A DNA stretch of 32,651 nt from Acidobacteriota bacterium (GTDB lineage Bacteria > Acidobacteriota > Terriglobia > Versatilivoradales > Versatilivoraceae). Positions 15,662-22,457 of this stretch are shown here, piece after piece. Every line of letters begins with the position of its first letter. Within the stretch, counting starts at the first letter, position 1. The notes under the pieces are model-generated. The model was not told where the DNA came from, did no database searches, and saw only the letters and a list, made by a program, of their open reading frames with translations. The stretch is taken from positions 1 through 32,651 of the forward strand of contig JAJECY010000052.1 in NCBI GenBank assembly GCA_022821775.1, given 5' to 3'. The position numbers and the translations under genes were made by a program.

Positions 15662-16864
15662 CTATGGCTCCTGCCGCGTATTGTAAACTCTCGATCCTGG
15701 AGGGGCCTCAGCTTCTTCGTTGAGGACGGAGAGATACCGGTCATAGACGAACAGCCGGTTCCGGCGTTTTCCGGTGATCTCCCGTGCAATCCCGTGGGTG
15801 GCCAGCAGTTCCATGGCTGAGGCGGTTGCCCGGAAGGAGAGTTTTGTATCTCTGCACGCCACCGGCAACGATAGGATAGGCCGCGCCTTTAGTGAGTCGT
15901 GTACACGTAGCGCTGACCCGGTCTTCCGCCCCCCGGACACTTGTATGCGGTTGCGGTCATCCTGGAACATTTGAGACAGGCGTTGTGCGCTGGAGACCGC
16001 CCCCTCAGCCGTTCGCTTCACTCCTTCCAGGAAGAAGCCAATCCATGCCTCCCAGTCGCCGGTGCGGCGCACGTGGTTCAGCAAGTCGTAGTAGTCACCG
16101 CGGTGTTGCTTGAAATACAGGCTCAGATAGAGGAGCGGCTGGCTTAGCAAACCGGCGTGGCACAGCAGCAGCGTTATAAGCAGCCGACCAACGCGGCCGT
16201 TGCCGTCGAGGAAGGGGTGAATGGTCTCGAACTGCACGTGTGCAAGCCCTGCCCTCAATAGTACGGGCAAGCCGTCGTCGGTGGCGTGGAGAAAGCGCTC
16301 GAGCGACGACATGCAGTCGGGCACGGCGGTGTGGGGCGGCGGAACGAAAGCGGCATGGCCCGCCCGGTTGCCGCCGACCCAATTCTGCGAGCGGCGGAAC
16401 TCGCCGGGCGTTTGGCTCTGCCCTCGCCCACTCGACAATAACACGCCATGAATTTCTCGGAGTAGGCGATTCGACAGGGGAAAATTCTGCCCCAGGCGAC
16501 GCAAACCGTATCTGAGTGCCCCCACGTAGTTCGAGACTTCGGTCACATCATCAAGCGGAATCCCGGGCACTTCCTCGAGCTCGAAGAGCAGAAGATCCGA
16601 CAGAGATGACTGTGTGCCCTCGATTTGAGAGGAGAGCACCGCTTCCTTGCGCACATAGGCATACAGAAAAAGCGAGTGGTCCGGCAGGAGAGTCGAGACG
16701 GCGTCGAGGCGGCCCAGGGCAAGCACCGCCGATTCGAGAAGCTGTTGCAGCGAGCCGTCCAATACCAAGGCAGGTGTCGGCGGTAGCGGCAGCGGCACAA
16801 ATGCCCGAACTCGCTCACCGGCGACGCTCGTCACTTCATAGCTGCCGCTTTCCCCGCGCCGCAT
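15662..16864 (-). CDS. fic: Fic-domain protein (class II, N-terminal inhibitory helix), predicted AMP transferase
   Basis: A 400-residue Fic protein, predicted to move AMP (or another nucleotide part) from ATP to a hydroxyl of a target protein. The catalytic loop HPFLDGNGRVGR is complete at residues 216-227. An inhibitory motif of the type (S/T)xxxE(G/N) occurs as SSQIEG at 78-83, placing it among Fic enzymes held inactive by their own N-terminal helix. The N-terminal domain (about 30-110) is Fic_N-like. The C-terminal about 60 residues (ASAMELLATHGIAREITGKR) look like a winged helix. The ATG at 16864 follows AAGGA. The gene is intact and transcribed from its own AT-rich promoter region. Upstream is a remnant of hsdR, and downstream are the ATPase stub and the RNA ligase. 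It could be a host-targeting toxin or a regulator; its target is unknown. Confidence 0.9.
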   Translation of the reverse strand: MRRGESGSYEVTSVAGERVRAFVPLPLPPTPALVLDGSLQQLLESAVLALGRLDAVSTLLPDHSLFLYAYVRKEAVLSSQIEGTQSSLSDLLLFELEEVPGIPLDDVTEVSNYVGALRYGLRRLGQNFPLSNRLLREIHGVLLSSGRGQSQTPGEFRRSQNWVGGNRAGHAAFVPPPHTAVPDCMSSLERFLHATDDGLPVLLRAGLAHVQFETIHPFLDGNGRVGRLLITLLLCHAGLLSQPLLYLSLYFKQHRGDYYDLLNHVRRTGDWEAWIGFFLEGVKRTAEGAVSSAQRLSQMFQDDRNRIQVSGGRKTGSALRVHDSLKARPILSLPVACRDTKLSFRATASAMELLATHGIAREITGKRRNRLFVYDRYLSVLNEEAEAPPGSRVYNTRQEP

Positions 16865-17087
16865 GATGGACTGTCCTTATTCACGGTTGTTCAATAACAC
16901 CATTTACTATTTAACTTTAGTGTCTAAATTACAATAACGAAGGCTTCAATGCAAATTCGGCGGGGAAAATCAGGATAAGGAAGCGGCCGAGCGCCAATCG
17001 TGAACTGCCGCGCGTTGGCGGCCGGCAACATGGAGATCAGAAGATTCGGTAAGATCGAGAGCCAACCCTGCCGCCTCGAGGCGGAGC
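16865..17087 (-). promoter_or_regulatory. fic upstream region with a short dyad
   Basis: Non-coding DNA between fic and the hsdR remnant. On the plus strand TTTAG-TGT-CTAAA (16916-16928) is a perfect 5+5 dyad inside an AT-rich block, which is where the promoter must be. TTGTAA upstream and TTAAAT downstream are candidate boxes, but their spacing is not standard. The block is conserved in front of fic' (14745-14820), which supports function. From 16945 to about 17087 I see nothing recognisable. Confidence 0.4.
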
Positions 17088-17144
17088 ACAGGGATGCCCG
17101 GGCAACACGGTCGAGATGAGGTGTTCCAGACCGCGTTCAGAAGT
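17088..17144 (-). pseudogene. hsdR', remnant of the 5' end of a second hsdR gene
   Basis: Minus-strand translation gives TSERGLEHLISTVLPGHPC. The intact hsdR start (residues 5-23, at 20145-20201) is TSERGLERLICTALTGHPC, 15 of 19 identical. Most base differences fall at third codon positions (for example TCC/TCT, GAG/GAA, CGT/CGC, GGC/GGT), as expected of two genes that diverged while coding. The similarity is lost on both sides, and no start codon matching that of hsdR remains. A GTG at 17177 is in frame. It lies only about 64 bases beyond the stop of the intact hsdR. Confidence 0.75.
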
Positions 17145-17207
17145 AGCTTGCCGAAGAGATCGGTCGAAATGCCTCACTGGTCCGGAGGATCCTGGATTGA
17201 TCGCGCC

Positions 17208-20200
17208 TCAAGGCGAGCCAGCCTGCTCGTAGGCCAGCTCGAAGACCCGGTCGGTCATCCAGCGCTTGAAGCTGGCGTTGTCCACGTACTGCTTGAACAG
17301 CTCGGTGTCGTCTTTCATCAGGGAGGTCATCACCCGCAGCAAAGCCTTGTCGTGCTCGATGCGGGCGTTGGCTTCGTCCGAGTTGTGCCGGGCGTTCCTG
17401 AAAGCGGCATCCGCGGCCACGCGGGAAGGGATCGTCTTGGTAATGAGATCCCTCACGCGGTCGCTATCCTCCCAGGCGATGTCGCCGAACAGCTCGTTGA
17501 ACGCCTTGACGATGTTGGAGAGCCTGTCCATCTCCGGTTCGGCCCGGTGACCGCCAGCGGCGGTCTGCCCCGCGTCGATCTCGGCGTCTTCATCCGGCAA
17601 TAGGATCTTCCTGACCGCCCCCTTCTCCACCCGATAGCTGTCCATGTCGATGGCCTCGAGGATGCCCTTGGACAGGTCGTCCTCCTCGGGAGCCGGCAGC
17701 TTGGGGATCAGGAAGTTCAGGAAGATCGAGAGCTTTTCCCAGGCGGCATTGGTGTAGGGCAGGACGCATGAGAGGAAGGCGTAGGTCCGCACAAACGCCT
17801 TGGCGCTGCCCTTGAACTCCACCTGCCCGTCTTCATCCAACTCCTGCTTGTAGACCGCCACGCAAGCGTCGAGGATGGGATCCAGCCGGTCACGCTCGGC
17901 CCCGCCCAGGTAGAGCTTGACGAAGTCGTCGATCTGCCCGGAGCCATAGACCTGGGCTCGGTCCAGGTCGGCCTGCAGGTCGTGCAGCTTGTCGGGGTCC
18001 GTCTCATCCGCCAGGATGGTGGCGCGGTAGTAGTCCGCGAAGGCGTCGCCGATGGTGTCGGCCTCGTTCAGGAAATCGAGCACGAAGACATCGTGTTTCT
18101 TCGGATGGGCCCGGTTGAGACGGGACAGTGTCTGAACCGCCTTGATCCCTGACAAGGTCTTGTCGACGTACATGGTGTGCAGCAGCGGCTCGTCGTAGCC
18201 GGTCTGGAACTTGTCGGCGCAGACCAGGAAGCGGTAGGGGTCTTCCCGGATCTTCTCGGCGATCTTGACGGAAGGGAAGCCGTTCAGCGACGCCTCGCTG
18301 ACCTTGGCCCCGCCGTACTCGTGCTCGCCCGAGAAGGCAACGATGGCCCGGTAGGGGCTCTTGCGTTCCGCCAGGTAATCGCGAATGGCGTGGAAGTACT
18401 GGATGGCGCGCTCGATTCCATTGGTGACCACCATCGCCCGCGCCCTTCCGCCGATCTTGTTCTTGTTGAGGACCTGATCGTGGAAGTGATCCACCATGAT
18501 CTCGGCCTTGAGACCGATCGCATGTCCGTGTCCCTCGACGAAACGGCGCAGCTTCTTCTGGGCCTTTCTGGTATCGAACTCGGGATCGTCCTTCACCGTC
18601 TTGGCCAGCCGGTAGTAGCTCTTGACCGGCGTGTAGTGAAGAATCACGTCCAGGATGAAGCCCTCCTGGATCGCCTGTTTCATACTGTAGGTGTGAAAGG
18701 CGCGATGCCGGACGGTCCCGTCCGGCTGCGGGTCCGAATCCCCGAAGATCTCCAGTGTCTTGTTCTTGGGGGTGGCGGTGAAAGCGAAGTAGCTGGCGTT
18801 GGAGAGCAGCCTGCGCGACTCCATCAGCCGGTTGATGTGATCCTCGAAGGTTTCTTCCTCCCCCGCCTCGCCGTCCGGAGACAGAGCCCTGGTGATGGCC
18901 GTACTGGTCCGGCCGCCCTGGCTGGAGTGGGCCTCGTCGATGATGATGGCAAATCGCCGACTGCGCTGCTGGTTGCCGATTTCGTCGAGGATGAAGGGAA
19001 ACTTCTGGACCGTGGAAATGATGATCTTCTTGCCTTCCTCGATGAACCGCTTCAGGTCGCCCGACCGCTCCGCGGGAGCCACCGTTGCCCCGACTTGGGC
19101 ATATTGCTTGATGGTGTCGCGGATCTGCTTGTCCAGGATGCGGCGGTCGGTGACCACGATGATCGAGTCGAAGGCCGGAGCGCCGTTCTTCTCCAGCCGG
19201 ATCAGTTGGTGGGCCAGCCAGGCGATGGAGTTGCTCTTGCCGCTGCCGGCCGAGTGCTGCACCAGGTAGCGCTTGCCCGCCCCGTGCTCCCCGGCGTCGG
19301 CCAGCAGCCGGCGCACCACCTGGAGCTGGTGGTAGCGGGGCCAGATCTGGGTCCGCTTCTTCCGGCCCGTCTTCTCGTCCTTCGACTGCACCACCTGGGC
19401 GTAGTTCTCCAGGATGTTGGTCAGGCTTTGGCGGGCCAGCAGGCTGCGCCACAGGTAGTCGGTCCTGATCCCGTTCGGATTGGGTGGATTGCCCGCGCCG
19501 TCGTCCCATCCCCGGTTGAAGGGCAGGAACCAGGACGCCTTTCCCTTGAGGTGGGTACAGAAGCGCACTTCGTTTTCGTCGAGAGCGAAGTGCGCCAGGC
19601 AGCGGCCGAATTCAAACAGCTTCTCGTGTGGGTTGCGGTCCTTCCTGTACTGCCAGACCGCATCGTCCACCGTCTGCTTGGTGAGGTTGTTCTTCAGCTC
19701 AAAGGTGAAGACGGGAAGGCCGTTGATGAACAGGCCGATGTCCAGGGCCCGCTGGGTCTCGTCCCGGCTGTAGCGGAGCTGGCGCACGACGGTGAAGCGG
19801 TTCTGCTCGAAGCGGTGCCCGGCCGTCTCGTTGCCGGGCGAGGGAGTGCCATAGAACAAATCCAGGTCGTGCGCTCCGTGCCTGACGCCGTGGCGCAACA
19901 CCTCCACGGTGCCACGCTTGGAGATCTCACCCTGCAGCCGGGCCAGGAACTTGCGCTGAGACGGACCGTCCGCCTCCAGCGCAAGCGCCTCGGCCGCCTC
20001 CGGCTGGGTGCAGCGCAAAAAGGCCGCGAGCTGAATCCGGTCGACGCAGAACTCGCGGTCGTAGTCGTGAGAACTGCCGCAACTCCAACCCACGCCGCCG
20101 TATCCGGACTGTGTCTCCGCCACCCTACCATCCTTGGAGGGATCGCAGGGATGCCCAGTCAGCGCCGTGCAGATGAGGCGTTCCAGGCCACGCTCGGAAG

Positions 20201-20213
20201 TGTCGGTTGTCAT
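17208..20213 (-). CDS. hsdR: Type I restriction enzyme, R subunit
   Basis: A 1001-residue HsdR, the ATP-driven translocase and nuclease of a type I restriction system. An N-terminal PD-(D/E)xK nuclease is visible: Asp158, then FELKNN with Glu172 and Lys174, and a following QxxY-like helix (WQYRKDRN, about 187). The superfamily 2 helicase has its P-loop in SAGSGKSNS (321-329), DEAH at 426-429 and FAFTATPK as motif III. The C-terminal about 300 residues are the helical M/S-binding part. All key residues are present and the length is normal. The ATG overlaps the stop of the macrodomain gene (ATGA, 20210-20213), so it is translationally coupled as the last gene of the operon. Confidence 0.95.
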   Translation of the reverse strand: MTTDTSERGLERLICTALTGHPCDPSKDGRVAETQSGYGGVGWSCGSSHDYDREFCVDRIQLAAFLRCTQPEAAEALALEADGPSQRKFLARLQGEISKRGTVEVLRHGVRHGAHDLDLFYGTPSPGNETAGHRFEQNRFTVVRQLRYSRDETQRALDIGLFINGLPVFTFELKNNLTKQTVDDAVWQYRKDRNPHEKLFEFGRCLAHFALDENEVRFCTHLKGKASWFLPFNRGWDDGAGNPPNPNGIRTDYLWRSLLARQSLTNILENYAQVVQSKDEKTGRKKRTQIWPRYHQLQVVRRLLADAGEHGAGKRYLVQHSAGSGKSNSIAWLAHQLIRLEKNGAPAFDSIIVVTDRRILDKQIRDTIKQYAQVGATVAPAERSGDLKRFIEEGKKIIISTVQKFPFILDEIGNQQRSRRFAIIIDEAHSSQGGRTSTAITRALSPDGEAGEEETFEDHINRLMESRRLLSNASYFAFTATPKNKTLEIFGDSDPQPDGTVRHRAFHTYSMKQAIQEGFILDVILHYTPVKSYYRLAKTVKDDPEFDTRKAQKKLRRFVEGHGHAIGLKAEIMVDHFHDQVLNKNKIGGRARAMVVTNGIERAIQYFHAIRDYLAERKSPYRAIVAFSGEHEYGGAKVSEASLNGFPSVKIAEKIREDPYRFLVCADKFQTGYDEPLLHTMYVDKTLSGIKAVQTLSRLNRAHPKKHDVFVLDFLNEADTIGDAFADYYRATILADETDPDKLHDLQADLDRAQVYGSGQIDDFVKLYLGGAERDRLDPILDACVAVYKQELDEDGQVEFKGSAKAFVRTYAFLSCVLPYTNAAWEKLSIFLNFLIPKLPAPEEDDLSKGILEAIDMDSYRVEKGAVRKILLPDEDAEIDAGQTAAGGHRAEPEMDRLSNIVKAFNELFGDIAWEDSDRVRDLITKTIPSRVAADAAFRNARHNSDEANARIEHDKALLRVMTSLMKDDTELFKQYVDNASFKRWMTDRVFELAYEQAGSP

Positions 20214-20821
20214 GGGGAATGCGGAATACCGGCAGGCTCAATCCAGCCCTTTTCCGACGAACGATTGGCCCGCTCGTCTGCCGGCCCAGCACCCGGCTCA
20301 AATATGATGATCTTGACGTCGTCGAATTCCTTCAGAGCCCCCTCCAAGCGGACACGCACTTCCGGCCAGTTCAAGCCACCCAGCCCGCTACCCAACGGAG
20401 GGATGGCGATCAAGCGGATATCCCGCGACCGTATTTCCTGTGCGAGCGACACCAAGCCGGACTCGATGTCCTCCATGCGACTCTTGCCACGCCAATGCCG
20501 CTTGGTCGGGAAGTTGATGATGTAGCGAGGATTGGTGAGTTGGCCGGTCTCGAATACGAACACCCGTCCCGGTTGCACGGAGTTGCGCTTGCATCGGGCT
20601 GCATAGGCCTTGAAGTTCTCGGGAAAGGCGCGTTTGAACTGCAATGCGATGCCGCGCCCCATGACCCCGACGCAGTTGACGGCATTGACCAGCGCTTCGG
20701 CTTCTTCGGCGAGGAGGTCACCAGTCTTGTATTCGATCATGGATTTATACTGCTTATGAACGATGTGGTGAATCTTCGGTTCAGCGGGGGCCGTCCCACC
20801 TTGATCGAACAGGACTCTCAT
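20210..20821 (-). CDS. DarG-like macrodomain protein fused in frame to a DUF5615-toxin N-terminal stub
   Basis: The 203-residue frame has two parts. From residue 28 (MIEYKTGDLL, alternative ATG at 20740) it is a macrodomain of the DarG/TARG1-like class, which removes ADP-ribose from DNA or protein. The signatures NAVNCVGVMGRGIALQFK and PPLGSGLGGLNW are complete. The C-terminal half of DarG is absent and no DarT toxin is in the window. Residues 1-27 begin MRVLFDQGGTAPAEP, which matches the start of DUF5615 PIN-like toxins (typically MRVLFDQGTPxPL). These are normally encoded just after DUF433 antitoxins, exactly as placed here. The ATG at 20821 overlaps the DUF433 stop (ATGA), while 20740 has no good ribosome-binding site, so the fusion is probably what is made. 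The last codons overlap hsdR. Confidence 0.8.
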   Translation of the reverse strand: MRVLFDQGGTAPAEPKIHHIVHKQYKSMIEYKTGDLLAEEAEALVNAVNCVGVMGRGIALQFKRAFPENFKAYAARCKRNSVQPGRVFVFETGQLTNPRYIINFPTKRHWRGKSRMEDIESGLVSLAQEIRSRDIRLIAIPPLGSGLGGLNWPEVRVRLEGALKEFDDVKIIIFEPGAGPADERANRSSEKGWIEPAGIPHSP

Positions 20822-21045
20822 GAATCCATGGGAACCCTAATATCCCCGGATTCTTGGTAGAGAACGGTTTGGATCTGCCAGCGCCCCACCCCGGGGAACC
20901 AGTCCAGGAACTGGTCAACGGTGGCGCCGTCCTGGAGGTTCTCGAAAAGCGAGGCCACCGGCACCCGAGTGCCGCAAAACACCCAGGCCCCGCTGACCTT
21001 CTCCGGGTCCCGCTTGACGGCGGGACAACTCTTCCAGGTTCTCAC
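20818..21045 (-). CDS. DUF433 antitoxin-like protein
   Basis: A 75-residue protein of the DUF433 family (VapB-like antitoxins), with the family core KVSGAWVFCGTRVPVASLFE and GATVDQFLDWFPGV. DUF433 proteins are small helical DNA-binding antitoxins paired with DUF5615 PIN-type nucleases. The GTG start at 21045 overlaps the hsdS stop (GTGA) and has a strong AGGAGGTGA 4 bases upstream. Its partner is reduced to a stub of about 15 codons in the next frame, so this is an antitoxin without its toxin. It may survive as a regulator of the restriction operon or simply because it keeps the operon's translational coupling. Confidence 0.85.
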   Translation of the reverse strand: MRTWKSCPAVKRDPEKVSGAWVFCGTRVPVASLFENLQDGATVDQFLDWFPGVGRWQIQTVLYQESGDIRVPMDS

Positions 21046-22457
21046 AGATTCACCTCCTGTGCGGCTTCGTCTACGTCGAGATTGGAACCGGCATCGGCAT
21101 GGGCCGGATCGTCCACGTCCTCTTCCGAAAGCGGATCCACGTCCGGCAGTCTGGCCGCCGCCTCCCGCACGTCGACCTTTCCAGTGACGACATCAGAGAT
21201 GAGGCGGGTGCGGTATTCCCGGAGGAGGTCGATTTCACGGCTCGATCGCTCTATAGCTAATCCGATACCCATGGTGACTCTTTCGAGAGTCGCCGCGACC
21301 AACTGCTGTTCTTGCTTGGGAGGGAAAGGTAGATCGACCCGACAGAAATTCTCGAAGTTCAGGTCTTGCCCATCACGAATGAAATTCGCTGTCGACTGCA
21401 ATGCGGCAATATAGCCAACAGACTTGAAGAGTTGACCGAAGTAACCTACTACCACTTCTGTAGCAGCCTGAAGAACGATATAGGAAGACCGAATGCATCC
21501 GCTTTGCCATGCCCTTTCGAGCCCCCCTTGAAAACTCCGCATGCTGATTACAAAGTCGTCAACCTCTACGTGACGTCGCTGTTCCAGGTGGCGCAAAATC
21601 TTGACGACTTTTCTCCCAACTCTTTTTTCGTAGTCCTTCTGCGCTATCACACCATACGCCTGAGTAGCCGAGAGTTGAACATCTTTGGAGCTTGCCAACT
21701 CTTGGCGTGGCGTGAATGTGCGCTTACTCCGCCGCACTTCCCAATGTACTGGTACATCCCCCAACCAATCCACACCGGAGTCCTTGTAGGCCGGATAGGG
21801 CCGGCCGGTGCGGACGTCGATCTGGCCGGTGGCGGCTTGGTGGGTGATGGCTTGCTTCTGCTCCACCAGCAAAGCAATCAGCTTCTGCTTCGCATGGATG
21901 TAGCGGCGGGTGCGCCGGTCGATATGGTCGAGGAACCGGACGATGGCGGTTTGTTCATCCTCGGGTGGAATCGGAGTCTTTGTGCCAAGCAATCGAGAAT
22001 GTGGAATCGTATTCCGCAGACCTACATAAAGGGGACTAAGAGCCTTTCTGTTGTCCATTGCGATATAGAAAGTTTCCAAGAAGCGACCGAGTAAGCAATC
22101 GTCGCACTCAAAAACACTATATGCACCGGTAATCATTCCATTGTGCCGGGATAGACCAACAGTCCTAGGCGTTTCCGGCACATCAAATAGACAAAAAACT
22201 AAGTCTCCGGATCGAACTTCTTGGGAAGTTCCCATGTCCGCCGAAAACTTTCCGCGGCCGGTGGAAACATCTCGAATGACTACGCCAGCCTTTGTAAGCG
22301 AAAGCAAGTTGTAATTAGTGTAACGATTTCCTACAAGCACCTTCCTCCTTCTCAGCATCGATCGATTAGAGGTTAGGGTCCAATGCTCCGGCACTTCCCC
22401 GACCCACTCAACACCAGAATCCTTCATGGAGGGATAGGGCTTGAGGCCATCGATCAT
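21042..22457 (-). CDS. hsdS: Type I restriction-modification specificity subunit
   Basis: A 471-residue HsdS, which sets the DNA target of the M and R subunits. It has the expected twofold plan. PYPSMKDSGVEWVGEVPEHW (residues 7-26) is repeated as PYPAYKDSGVDWLGDVPVHW (220-239), each opening a target-recognition domain. Each of these is followed by a long helix (about 175-210 and 390-430) that packs into the central coiled coil. The two recognition domains are clearly more AT-rich than the flanking conserved parts, as expected from exchange of recognition domains. The last about 40 residues are an acidic tail (PLSEEDVDDP...). The ATG overlaps the GmrSD stop (ATGA, 22454-22457) and the stop overlaps the DUF433 start. 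Confidence 0.93.
   Translation of the reverse strand: MIDGLKPYPSMKDSGVEWVGEVPEHWTLTSNRSMLRRRKVLVGNRYTNYNLLSLTKAGVVIRDVSTGRGKFSADMGTSQEVRSGDLVFCLFDVPETPRTVGLSRHNGMITGAYSVFECDDCLLGRFLETFYIAMDNRKALSPLYVGLRNTIPHSRLLGTKTPIPPEDEQTAIVRFLDHIDRRTRRYIHAKQKLIALLVEQKQAITHQAATGQIDVRTGRPYPAYKDSGVDWLGDVPVHWEVRRSKRTFTPRQELASSKDVQLSATQAYGVIAQKDYEKRVGRKVVKILRHLEQRRHVEVDDFVISMRSFQGGLERAWQSGCIRSSYIVLQAATEVVVGYFGQLFKSVGYIAALQSTANFIRDGQDLNFENFCRVDLPFPPKQEQQLVAATLERVTMGIGLAIERSSREIDLLREYRTRLISDVVTGKVDVREAAARLPDVDPLSEEDVDDPAHADAGSNLDVDEAAQEVNL

Noticed and set aside
14584-17207. Insertion sequence as the cause of the duplicated fic and hsdR starts
   Set aside because: No transposase, terminal inverted repeats or target-site duplications were seen; the duplicated parts are gene starts with coding-type divergence, not mobile-element ends.
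18177-20525. 782-codon plus-strand frame opposite hsdR and the macrodomain gene
   Set aside because: Antisense to genes with complete catalytic motifs; its composition is unlike any protein family.
20740-20821. A complete DarTG toxin-antitoxin pair
   Set aside because: Only the macrodomain part of DarG is present, and no DarT-like gene lies upstream; the neighbour is a DUF433 antitoxin.
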